Shown: piece after piece, positions 55,134 to 64,000 of the stretch
How positions within the stretch are numbered: the first letter of the stretch is position 1
How the letters are laid out: each line of letters starts with the position of its first letter
From: an uncultured Christiangramia sp.
Lineage (GTDB): Bacteria; Bacteroidota; Bacteroidia; Flavobacteriales; Flavobacteriaceae
Reading direction: 5' to 3'
Length of the DNA stretch: 64,000 nucleotides
Assembly (NCBI RefSeq): GCF_913046405.1
Contig: NZ_CAJWRQ010000001.1
Coordinates: forward strand, 1-64,000
Made by a program: the position numbers and the translations under genes
The notes under the pieces: model-generated
What the model was told of the DNA's origin: nothing
Seen by the model: the letters and a program-made list of their open reading frames with translations, nothing else
The model's database searches: none

Positions 55134-56705
55134 ATGAGATTAAATAATTTATACAGAATAACAGTCTTTATGGCTGTTATTTCCGCTTTTGTAGGGTGTG
55201 ACGAAGACTTTTCAGAAATAGGTGGAGAGATCATAACAAATCCTTCCAATGTAGAAGTTCGGGAGTTCAATGTGAATGCCTACACTAAAAAGCTTAATTC
55301 AGTACAAACCAATAACTCGTCCAACTTATTTCTGGGCGTCACCAATCACGATCTTTACGGTAAATCTGTCGCTAGTATAGTTAGCGAGTTGAGATTATCT
55401 ACATTAGATCCGGATTTTGGAGACAATGTAGAACTTGATAGTGTAGTTCTTAAAATCCCTTATTATTCTTCGGAAGCAGCCACTTCAGATGATGATGAGG
55501 TAACATATGAACTGGATTCTATTTATGGAAATGGGTCTTTTAAATTATCCATTTTCGAGACGGACTTTTTACTGAATGACCTCGATCCTGATGCTGGTTT
55601 CGAATCGGCTCAGAGATATTATTCAGATCAAAAGCAAGTATTCGAGCAGAATATTGTAGGGCCAGCGATCTATGAAGAAGAGAATTTCATTCCTTCGCCT
55701 TTAGCTTTCGATTCTTACGAAGTTGGGGAAGATGGAACCGATACTATCGCCAATACACCGTCTTTCAGGATAAAACTTCCTGTGGATTACTTCGAGACGA
55801 AGATCATTAATAAGGAAGGTTCTTCGGAATTATCCTCGAATACCGATTTCAGAAACTACTTCAGAAATTTATACATTAAAGCTGAAGAGAATGGAACTGA
55901 AGGATCACAAATATTCTTTAATCTGAATAATCAGGATGCAAAAATTACCTTGTATTACCGCAGTGATCGTGAGGTAGATGATGAAATTGAAGAAAATGTT
56001 CGTGGTAGTTATACCTTGAATTTTGCTTCTGGAAACAGAGTGAATCTATTGGAAGGAGCATATCCATCTAACGTTTTGCAGGAAATCCAGTCTCAATCTT
56101 CAGAAACCGGTGCTGAAAATCTTTATATTAAAGGACAGCAGGGAAGTATGGCTATTATTGAACTATTTCCAGATACATTGGTGCTTCAGGATCTAAGATC
56201 AGAAGATTTATTGATCAATGAAGCTACTCTGGAATTCTTTGTAAATCGTGATGTATATGAAGGTGAAAATCCAGAAAGACTATATTTGTATGATTTTACA
56301 AATAATGCTTTTCTTGGCGATTACGCGATAGATCTTACGCTAAATGCTGCAGATCCTTCAACTAGTTTGACGACTTTTTCAAGTCCGTTGCAGGTCGAAG
56401 AAGGAGAAGACGGTTATTATTATACTTTAAGAATCACTAACCATTTATCCAACATTCTGAATAATGATGGAGATAATGTAAAACTAGGACTTGTAGCAGT
56501 ACCTAATATTAATACGGTAGTTTCAAGGTCAAGTCAGGGAGTAATTGCAGGTTCCTTAAATTCTGCAGTAAGAAATTCAGAAGAGCTTACCAGAATTCCT
56601 ACGGGTTCTGTATTAACTCCGGAAGGAACCGTGTTGCACGGTAGCAATTCCTCAGATGAAAATAAGAGATTGAAATTGAGAATATATTATACCAACTATA
56701 ATTAA
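55134..56705 (+). CDS. DUF4270-family lipoprotein
   Basis: A 523-residue surface lipoprotein with a signal ending AVISAFVG then C22. The product matches DUF4270: VEVREFNVNAYTKKLNSVQT, LFLGVTNHDLYGKSVASIVS, ELDSVVLKIPYYS, a middle beta-rich section, and a C-terminal stretch LKLRIYYTNYN. Function unknown; in Bacteroidota such genes often lie beside the GT5-like gene and glmS. The GT5-like stop lies 12 bases upstream, and glmS follows at five bases. Confidence 0.85.
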   Translation: MRLNNLYRITVFMAVISAFVGCDEDFSEIGGEIITNPSNVEVREFNVNAYTKKLNSVQTNNSSNLFLGVTNHDLYGKSVASIVSELRLSTLDPDFGDNVELDSVVLKIPYYSSEAATSDDDEVTYELDSIYGNGSFKLSIFETDFLLNDLDPDAGFESAQRYYSDQKQVFEQNIVGPAIYEEENFIPSPLAFDSYEVGEDGTDTIANTPSFRIKLPVDYFETKIINKEGSSELSSNTDFRNYFRNLYIKAEENGTEGSQIFFNLNNQDAKITLYYRSDREVDDEIEENVRGSYTLNFASGNRVNLLEGAYPSNVLQEIQSQSSETGAENLYIKGQQGSMAIIELFPDTLVLQDLRSEDLLINEATLEFFVNRDVYEGENPERLYLYDFTNNAFLGDYAIDLTLNAADPSTSLTTFSSPLQVEEGEDGYYYTLRITNHLSNILNNDGDNVKLGLVAVPNINTVVSRSSQGVIAGSLNSAVRNSEELTRIPTGSVLTPEGTVLHGSNSSDENKRLKLRIYYTNYN

Positions 56706-56710
56706 GAAAT

Positions 56711-58558
56711 ATGTGTGGAATTGTTGGATACATAGGGCATAGAGAAGCTTACCCTATTGTTTTAAAAGGATTACAAAGACTGGAATATCGTGGGTACGAT
56801 AGCGCCGGTATCGCTCTATACGATGGTGAGGAGCTGAAGATGTGTAAAACGAAAGGTAAAGTAGCCGATCTAAAGAATAAATTCGAGGAGGAAGTTACTA
56901 CAAATGGAACTGTTGGAATTGGTCATACAAGATGGGCAACACACGGAGAGCCAAATGATGTAAACTCTCACCCTCACTATTCAAATTCTGGTGACCTTGT
57001 TATTATCCATAATGGGATCATTGAGAATTATGATTCTTTGAAGAAGGAATTGAAAAAACGTGGTTATACTTTTAAAAGTGATACCGATACTGAAGTATTG
57101 GTAAATCTTATAGAAGATGTGATTATAAATGAAAAGGTGAAATTAGGTAAAGCAGTTCAGATTGCTTTAAACCAAACTATAGGCGCTTATGCGATCGCTG
57201 TTTTCAACAAGACGAAGCCAGACGAAATTGTAGTAGCAAGACTGGGAAGTCCGTTGGCTATTGGAGTTGGTGAAGATGAATTCTTCGTAGCGTCAGATGC
57301 ATCACCATTTCTGGAATTTACTAATAATGCGATCTACCTGGAAGACGGAGAGATGGCAGTAATTCGTAGAGACAAGGATGTGAAAGTGAGAAAGATTCAT
57401 GATGATTCACTAGTAGATCCTTATGTGCAGGAACTGCAAATGAACCTGGAGCAGATCGAAAAAGGTGGATACGAGCACTTTATGCTTAAGGAAATTCATG
57501 AGCAGCCAAATGCAATTAGCGATACCTATAGAGGTAGAATGCTAGTAGATCAAGGCATCATTAGAATGGCAGGGGTAGACGATAATATGGAGCGTATCGC
57601 GAATGCAAAACGTATCATAATTGTTGCTTGTGGTACTTCATGGCATGCTGGACTTGTAGCTGAATATATATTTGAAGATATTGCCAGAATTCCTGTGGAA
57701 GTCGAATATGCTTCAGAATTTAGATATAGGAACCCGGTGATCTCAGAAAACGATGTGGTTATTTCCATATCGCAGAGTGGTGAGACTGCAGATACTATGG
57801 CGGCGATTAAGCTTGCTAAAGAAAAAGGAGCTTTCACGTTTGGAGTATGTAACGTTGTAGGATCTTCAATTTCAAGAGAAACTCATGCAGGAGCTTATAC
57901 ACATGCGGGACCAGAAATTGGTGTTGCTTCCACAAAAGCATTTACAACTCAAATAACAGTGCTTACATTAATGGCTCTTAAGCTTGGAAAGTTTAAAGGG
58001 ACCATTTCTCATAGCGATTTCCAATTCCATTTACAGGAGTTAGAGCGAATTCCGGAGAAAGTTAAAGAGGCGCTTAAGTCTGATGAGCTTATCCAGGAAA
58101 TTGCTGCTAAATATAAAGATGCTCCAAATTGCCTTTATTTAGGTAGAGGGTATAACTTCCCTGTAGCTCTTGAAGGAGCTTTGAAACTAAAAGAAATTTC
58201 TTACATCCACGCTGAAGGTTATCCTGCAGCAGAGATGAAGCATGGACCAATTGCTTTGATAGATGAGCAGATGCCAGTTGTAGTGATCGCTACTAAGAAA
58301 GGACATTACGAGAAAGTAGTGAGTAACATACAGGAGATCAAATCCAGAAAAGGAAAGATCATTGGTATCGTTACTAAAGGAGATGAAGAAGTTAGAGATC
58401 TTGCAGATTATGTAATCGAAGTTCCAGAAACGTTAGAATCACTTACTCCGTTGCTTACAACGATCCCATTACAGTTATTATCTTATCATATTGCAGTATT
58501 GCTTGGAAAAAATGTGGATCAACCGCGTAACCTTGCAAAGTCTGTTACTGTAGAATAG
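56711..58558 (+). CDS. glmS: Glucosamine--fructose-6-phosphate aminotransferase
   Basis: The 615-residue enzyme makes glucosamine 6-phosphate, the entry to peptidoglycan and LPS amino sugars. The N-terminal Ntn amidotransferase domain has the C2 nucleophile (MCGIVGYIGHREAYPIVLKG) and GHTRWATHGEPNDVNSHPH. Two SIS domains follow (about 295-430 and 465-605) with CGTSWHAGLVAEY, SQSGETADTMAAI and YAEMKHGPIALI-type end (AEMKHGPIALIDEQMP). No glmS ribozyme is evident in the short gap upstream. Confidence 0.98.
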   Translation: MCGIVGYIGHREAYPIVLKGLQRLEYRGYDSAGIALYDGEELKMCKTKGKVADLKNKFEEEVTTNGTVGIGHTRWATHGEPNDVNSHPHYSNSGDLVIIHNGIIENYDSLKKELKKRGYTFKSDTDTEVLVNLIEDVIINEKVKLGKAVQIALNQTIGAYAIAVFNKTKPDEIVVARLGSPLAIGVGEDEFFVASDASPFLEFTNNAIYLEDGEMAVIRRDKDVKVRKIHDDSLVDPYVQELQMNLEQIEKGGYEHFMLKEIHEQPNAISDTYRGRMLVDQGIIRMAGVDDNMERIANAKRIIIVACGTSWHAGLVAEYIFEDIARIPVEVEYASEFRYRNPVISENDVVISISQSGETADTMAAIKLAKEKGAFTFGVCNVVGSSISRETHAGAYTHAGPEIGVASTKAFTTQITVLTLMALKLGKFKGTISHSDFQFHLQELERIPEKVKEALKSDELIQEIAAKYKDAPNCLYLGRGYNFPVALEGALKLKEISYIHAEGYPAAEMKHGPIALIDEQMPVVVIATKKGHYEKVVSNIQEIKSRKGKIIGIVTKGDEEVRDLADYVIEVPETLESLTPLLTTIPLQLLSYHIAVLLGKNVDQPRNLAKSVTVE

Positions 58559-58578
58559 TAATAATTGGCATATTTGAT

Positions 58579-58609
58579 AAAAAAGCCTCTTCGATCGAAG
58601 AGGCTTTTT
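58579..58609 (+). terminator. glmS terminator
   Basis: GCCTCTTCGATCGAAGAGGC is a full palindrome flanked by an A run and a T run. Confidence 0.88.
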
Positions 58610-58712
58610 CGTTTTTATAAGAATTTTAGCACGGTTCAACGTTGAAAATTCAGGCATTTTTAAATCATTAAAAACTTCTCTTTATTTCAATCTGTTTTTT
58701 CAGAGAAAAATT

Positions 58713-58720
58713 TATCTTTG
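58713..58720 (+). promoter_or_regulatory. atpD promoter -7 box
   Basis: TATCTTTG matches TAnnTTTG, 94 bases ahead of the atpD ATG, giving a leader of about 90 bases. No -33 TTTG at the expected distance is obvious. Confidence 0.5.
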
Positions 58721-58814
58721 CACCCTGAAAATGACCTATTTCTGATTTATCAATTTTGAAATCAAGCGAGTAGGTATTTGAATTTTACGTAATAAAATTA
58801 AAAGAATTAGATAA

Positions 58815-60326
<1,512 letters not shown>

Positions 60327-60336
60327 AATTAGTTAA

Positions 60337-60633
60337 ATGTATTTAGAGATAGTTACTCCAGAGGCGGTAGTATTCAGAGCTAAAGTAGATGCTGTGAAAG
60401 TTCCAGGTCATGATGGTGAATTCCAGATGCTGAACAATCACGCACCTATCGTATCTGTTCTTACTGAAGGCGATGTAAAGATCGACCTTGCAGCCGGAAG
60501 CTCGAACGAGATCAAAGCTAAGGATCAGTCGGCTTTTAGAACAGAAGGAAATAATACTGAAGTTTTATTCTACACCATCAAAGGTGGAGTTCTTGAGATG
60601 AAGGATAATAAAGCGATCATTTTGGCCGACTAA
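60337..60633 (+). CDS. atpC: ATP synthase F1 epsilon subunit, short form
   Basis: The 98-residue subunit matches the beta-sandwich domain only: MYLEIVTPEAVVFRAKVDAV, VPGHDGEFQMLNNHAPIVSV and LEMKDNKAIILAD. The C-terminal two-helix domain that inhibits ATP hydrolysis in other bacteria (about 40 residues) is absent, as is usual in this group. Ten bases after atpD. Confidence 0.95.
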   Translation: MYLEIVTPEAVVFRAKVDAVKVPGHDGEFQMLNNHAPIVSVLTEGDVKIDLAAGSSNEIKAKDQSAFRTEGNNTEVLFYTIKGGVLEMKDNKAIILAD

Positions 60634-60655
60634 TATTCTCATTCTTATATAAATT

Positions 60656-60686
60656 AAAAGCCTTTCATTTCTGAAAGGCTTTTTTT
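60656..60686. terminator. Terminator between convergent atpC and M61 peptidase
   Basis: GCCTTTCA and TGAAAGGC around a TTTC loop, with an A run before and a T run after. Confidence 0.87.
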
Positions 60687-60708
60687 ATGAGTATTTCTGA
60701 ACTTGTAG

Positions 60709-62484
60709 TTATTTGGATTCCAGCCAGTTCTTTCGGTTCTTAAATTGTTCTTTCGAAGCATTTTCAGATAACGTGATCTTGTATTCAGGGTCTGTTGAGA
60801 GTTCTACGGAAGTAGTTTCAGTCTTTCCAAATCTCTGGTACTCGAGCTTTATCTTTTTACCTTCAGCAGTTCCGGCTATCACTTTTTTCATTGCCTCTGA
60901 AGTATGTACTGGAGTTCCATTTACTGAGGTGATCAAATCTCCTTCGTCCAGGCCAGCTTTATAGGCAGGACTTCCTATTACGGTATTCCGACTAATTTCC
61001 AGGCCATTCTCCGTTTCCCGGAAACTAGCTCCAAAATGATTCTTTTTGCTGTCCTGGGTGATGCTCGCACCTACATGATCGAACAATTTTCTATAATCTG
61101 GTTTTTCAGCAGATCGTATATGTTTTGCGAAGAAATTATCTGAGAATTCTTTGCCCGCATATGCTGTAAGTGTATTTTCGATATCCTCTGTATCGTAAGC
61201 AACTTCATTTTTGCCATATTTCTGCCACATCATTTTCATAAACTCATCGAGATTCAGACCTTTTTCTCTTAAAGAAAGATCAAGTGCAATACCAAGGATA
61301 CTTCCGTAGGAATAATAAGAGATAAAAGTGTTTTCACGATTTACAGGATCTACAGATTTTGCGGCATCTACAAAAGGTGCCTGCATGCTCATCTCCATAG
61401 GATTAAAATAGCGGGTGGCAGGAGAATTCCAGACATAATTAAAAGTTCCGGAAAGCCCTTCGATATATTCTTTTTCTGAAGTGATGCCTGCACGATGCAG
61501 GATCAATCCGGTATAATAACTTGTAAAACCTTCAGCAAACCATAAGTTTCGACTCATATTTACTTCAGAAAAACTGAAGGGTTCCAGATCCGCCGGGCGA
61601 ATACGTTCCACATTCCATCCATGAAAAAATTCATGAGCAACGGTGCCAATATTGCCTTTCATTCCACCATCTGTCAGAGCATCAGTTTTTGTGAGAATCG
61701 TACTGTTACGATGTTCCATTCCGTCGCCACTGGCGTTTGGCATATAGCAAGCCAGGAAAGTATATCTCCCATAATCATAATCTGGTAATTCGCCGAAAAC
61801 GGCTGCTTCCTGTTCTACGATCGCTTTGACCTGCTCAAAATATTGATCAAGTTCAGCTTCAGTTCCCTGGTGATGCAGAACAAATTCGATCTTCTGACCA
61901 TCATGCTCGAAACTTCTGATTTGATGATCGCTGATCTCTATCGGGCTATCCATAAAATAATACAGATCTGGCGCCCTAAAAGTATTTTCATTGATCTTTT
62001 CAAGCTGTGTAGCGATCTTCCAGTCTGGTTGATCCCGAAGATCGATCTGTAATTCAATATCACGATCTTTTAATTCTTCAGAATACATAAAGGATGCTGG
62101 GATATTTAAATGAGCATGGCTGGCATCAACCTGTGAATAGGTGCCATCTCCGCGATTCGCGTAAAGTATATATTTTATGGTAACAGTGCCATCTGTATTC
62201 TTGATCGTCCAGGAATAAGGATCTTCTCTAGTAATTTCTAATTCATTTCCCGCACCATTGAGAGCTTTGAAGCCGTACACATTTTTAGCAAATTCATGCA
62301 GGGCGTATCTACCAGGAGAAGTACGGCTCATTCGTACGGTGAGTTCCTGTGATTTTATCTTCGGAAATGTTACTTCTATTTTTGCTTCATGATGAACAGC
62401 ATTGTTAAATGTAATTTTATAAGTGTTTACCTGTGAAGTCGCTGCCATGGAAGTTAACAGCAGTAACAATAATAATGATCGCAT
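60709..62484 (-). CDS. M61-family glycyl aminopeptidase with PDZ domain
   Basis: A 591-residue exported protease. Signal peptide (MRSLLLLLLLTSMAATSQ), an N-terminal beta domain (about 20-190), the gluzincin catalytic domain with zinc motif H284-E285-x-x-H288 in TVAHEFFHGWNVERIRP, and GMEHRNSTIL plus LWFAEGFTSYYTGLIL supplying the third ligand. A PDZ domain ends the protein (about 485-570, with GSPAYKAGLDEGDLITSVNG). The start is the ATG at 62484, since the longer in-frame extension runs through the neighbour's regulatory region. Predicted periplasmic. Confidence 0.93.
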   Translation of the reverse strand: MRSLLLLLLLTSMAATSQVNTYKITFNNAVHHEAKIEVTFPKIKSQELTVRMSRTSPGRYALHEFAKNVYGFKALNGAGNELEITREDPYSWTIKNTDGTVTIKYILYANRGDGTYSQVDASHAHLNIPASFMYSEELKDRDIELQIDLRDQPDWKIATQLEKINENTFRAPDLYYFMDSPIEISDHQIRSFEHDGQKIEFVLHHQGTEAELDQYFEQVKAIVEQEAAVFGELPDYDYGRYTFLACYMPNASGDGMEHRNSTILTKTDALTDGGMKGNIGTVAHEFFHGWNVERIRPADLEPFSFSEVNMSRNLWFAEGFTSYYTGLILHRAGITSEKEYIEGLSGTFNYVWNSPATRYFNPMEMSMQAPFVDAAKSVDPVNRENTFISYYSYGSILGIALDLSLREKGLNLDEFMKMMWQKYGKNEVAYDTEDIENTLTAYAGKEFSDNFFAKHIRSAEKPDYRKLFDHVGASITQDSKKNHFGASFRETENGLEISRNTVIGSPAYKAGLDEGDLITSVNGTPVHTSEAMKKVIAGTAEGKKIKLEYQRFGKTETTSVELSTDPEYKITLSENASKEQFKNRKNWLESK

Positions 62485-62533
62485 AAATTGAAATTTTAGG
62501 TAGCTAAATTTAAGAGAATAAGTCGGAAGTTTT

Positions 62534-62740
62534 CTAATCTGGCAAATATTCGAGAATATCCCCGGGTTGGCAATCCAGAGCCTGGCAAATAGCTTCAAGT
62601 GTGGAAAACCGAACAGCTTTGGCTTTACCAGTTTTAAGGATAGACAGGTTTGCAGTGGTGATGCCAACCATTTCAGCCAGTTCATTGCTTTTCATGTCTC
62701 TTTCTTCCAGAATCCGATCCAGATTTATGATAATGGCCAT
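62534..62740 (-). CDS. XRE-family (YozG-type) small HTH regulator
   Basis: A 68-residue protein made of one Cro/CI-type helix-turn-helix: IINLDRILEERDMKSNELAE, VGITTANLSILKTGKAKAVR, FSTLEAICQALDCQPGDILE. These minimal regulators are commonly found next to DUF2975 membrane proteins. It follows the DUF2975 gene by two bases and is probably the repressor of the three-gene unit. Confidence 0.92.
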   Translation of the reverse strand: MAIIINLDRILEERDMKSNELAEMVGITTANLSILKTGKAKAVRFSTLEAICQALDCQPGDILEYLPD

Positions 62741-62742
62741 TC

Positions 62743-63294
62743 TTAAACGGTTAGTTTGTTCTCTTCCATCAATTGATTTCCCTCTTTAAAAATTTCAGCA
62801 AAGATAAAAGCCAATAGAGCAATGATTAGAAAATCAAAATCAATATGAAAACCACTTACGTGATAATCGCCAAAAACCCACATGGTAATCCATGATAGTC
62901 CGGAAATAATAAGACAATAAATTCCTATCCTATGGAATGCCTGCACATTGGTGGTTTTAAAAGTTTCCAGATTTAAAACATCTTGAAATTGTTTTATTGC
63001 CAGATACATGAGAAGAATTATTCCTGCAAATCTTAGATAATTGAAGTATAGCGATGAAGTGTTCCAATCGGTCATATAGATAACATCCTCTTCTGAAAGT
63101 TCTTCTCCTATTACTTTCTGGAATTTTATAGAATTGCCTTTTATCGGTTTGTCTGCATGCCAGCCATTATAAAAATCGCGATCAACTTGAAAGTGGATAA
63201 AAACAATCGTGAGAATAACTAAGACAAGAATGAAAGCTCCGTTAATTAACTGACAGAGAAAAGCTGCGGTTTTAAGTAGGCTATTTTTACTCAT
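62743..63294 (-). CDS. DUF2975 membrane protein (second copy)
   Basis: A 183-residue protein with about four transmembrane helices (GAFILVLVILTIVFIHF, LRFAGIILLMYLAIKQF, IGIYCLIISGLSWITMWVFG, FDFLIIALLAFIFAEIF) and the typical family end AFIFAEIFKEGNQLMEENKL. Function unknown; it may sense or respond to membrane state together with the XRE regulator. Paralogous to the next upstream gene. Confidence 0.87.
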   Translation of the reverse strand: MSKNSLLKTAAFLCQLINGAFILVLVILTIVFIHFQVDRDFYNGWHADKPIKGNSIKFQKVIGEELSEEDVIYMTDWNTSSLYFNYLRFAGIILLMYLAIKQFQDVLNLETFKTTNVQAFHRIGIYCLIISGLSWITMWVFGDYHVSGFHIDFDFLIIALLAFIFAEIFKEGNQLMEENKLTV

Positions 63295-63305
63295 GATATT
63301 TATAA

Positions 63306-63815
63306 TTAGATAGTAAGGTCACTGTCATTTTTAAGTTGGTAGGCTTTTTCAAATATCTTACTTAGCACAATAAAGAATGCTCCAATGGCAATGAAGAGCC
63401 AGAAAGTAGATATTTCGAGTTTTAGTTCGAGTCTTGATCGAAAGATGATTCTCATAAAAAAGGAGCCAAAGCTATCGATAATGCTGAGCCAGATAATTAA
63501 TTTTCCTAATAAGTTGAACCCGGCGATCTGGTATTTAGTGAAGAATTTATTGTTCTGAAAACTGGCTACAATTTTCAATAATAACCAGACGATCAGGCTT
63601 ATTCCCAAATACAGCAGCATACTGTATAGAAACTGAACTACAGCAGTAGTGTTCGATGTAATCGGGAAGAGCAATTCAATGTCTGTATTGAGATCGTACG
63701 TATTGAAGAAACCGTAAGTAATCGCAAATCCCAGTGAAACTAATGCTGTAAATAGAGATAGTGCTAGGCTAACGTAAAGTAAGCCTTTAAGAATTTTAAT
63801 CGAATCATTCTTCAT
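63306..63815 (-). CDS. DUF2975 membrane protein (first copy)
   Basis: A 169-residue paralog with about four helices (LKGLLYVSLALSLFTALVSL, FLYSMLLYLGISLIVWLLLK, LLGKLIIWLSIIDSFGSFFM, FWLFIAIGAFFIVLSKIFEK) and the same family end pattern with KIFEKAYQLKNDSDLTI. The start is the ATG at 63815, because the upstream codons run through a palindrome. Probable first gene of the three-gene unit. Confidence 0.85.
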   Translation of the reverse strand: MKNDSIKILKGLLYVSLALSLFTALVSLGFAITYGFFNTYDLNTDIELLFPITSNTTAVVQFLYSMLLYLGISLIVWLLLKIVASFQNNKFFTKYQIAGFNLLGKLIIWLSIIDSFGSFFMRIIFRSRLELKLEISTFWLFIAIGAFFIVLSKIFEKAYQLKNDSDLTI

Positions 63816-63817
63816 AA

Positions 63818-63834
63818 TTATCGTTTTACGATAA
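63818..63834. promoter_or_regulatory. Palindrome at the start of the DUF2975/XRE unit
   Basis: TTATCG-TTTTA-CGATAA (63818-63823, 63829-63834) is a perfect inverted repeat starting two bases before the first start codon. A further TTATCG half-site occurs at 63850-63855. It is a likely operator for the small XRE protein. Confidence 0.55.
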
Positions 63835-63863
63835 CAAACATATACTAAATTATCGAATATCAA

Positions 63864-64000
63864 TAAATTAATTCGTAAATATTTCTAAGGGCTTGCTGTT
63901 ATTGATAGAAAATTGAGAGTGAATTAAATAGAGCGTAATTAATGTAGAAATCACGTTTATCTCCAGGATTATTGATTGCGCTAAAACTATTCTTCAATAA
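63864..64000. other. Upstream AT-rich region, no gene seen
   Basis: The remaining bases are AT-rich and hold no supported reading frame. They probably carry the promoter of the DUF2975/XRE unit and the start of an unseen neighbour. Confidence 0.3.

Noticed and set aside
56705-56711. glmS ribozyme or riboswitch ahead of glmS
   Set aside because: Only five bases separate glmS from the DUF4270 gene, leaving no room for one.

Overview
The window looks like chromosome from a marine flavobacterium (phylum Bacteroidota, family Flavobacteriaceae, close in feel to Gramella/Christiangramia; genus is inference). Evidence: AT-rich DNA, the Bacteroidota -7 promoter box TAnnTTTG ahead of several housekeeping genes, weak or absent Shine-Dalgarno sites, a type IX secretion (T9SS) C-terminal sorting domain, DUF4270, atpD-atpC split from the other ATP synthase genes, and an OlsF-like fused acyltransferase.

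Region 1 (1-2500) is the accessory part. An integrase gene cut by the window edge runs leftward, beside a 3' fragment of tRNA-Leu(CAA) that reads as the attachment-site scar of an element lying mostly outside the window. Next to it are two decayed genes, one resembling a polymorphic-toxin immunity protein. Region 2 (2500-10510) holds stress and metabolism genes: a luciferase-like oxidoreductase, a flavodoxin-reductase-like protein, katG with a candidate operator, a minimal ABC module, and a divergent VOC/HxlR pair with a clear operator palindrome.

Region 3 (10600-22800) is core: prs, ppx, rplY, pth, ribF, an HTTM (vitamin K carboxylase-like) membrane protein, serS, a TPR protein, DUF4286, rsmA, mgtE. 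Region 4 (22800-30800) has a 2-hydroxyacid dehydrogenase, VOC and SDR proteins, the OlsF-like acyltransferase, aspartate kinase, two tandem paralogous GNAT acetyltransferases, fbp and a TerB-like protein. Region 5 (30900-36050) is the ligase-associated DNA-repair cassette (MBL exonuclease, ATP-dependent ligase, Lhr-type helicase) without an adjacent pdeM.

Region 6 (36050-48290) carries a nitrilase-family amidase, an Ig-like lipoprotein, comF, a coiled-coil protein, glyS, a large T9SS cargo protein, xth, an OmpA-family lipoprotein and an aldo/keto reductase. Region 7 (48290-58560) is a leftward unit panC-panD-flippase-esterase-radA-M23 peptidase, divergent from a GT5 fragment-DUF4270-glmS unit. 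Region 8 (58800-64000) has atpD-atpC, an M61 peptidase and an XRE/DUF2975/DUF2975 regulatory module with a palindrome at its start. No rRNA, complete tRNA, CRISPR array or complete insertion sequence was seen. The most unusual signals are the att scar, the structured rplY leader, terminator/promoter fusions, a Ser-to-Asp esterase and a GlgA-like protein lacking its sugar-nucleotide half.
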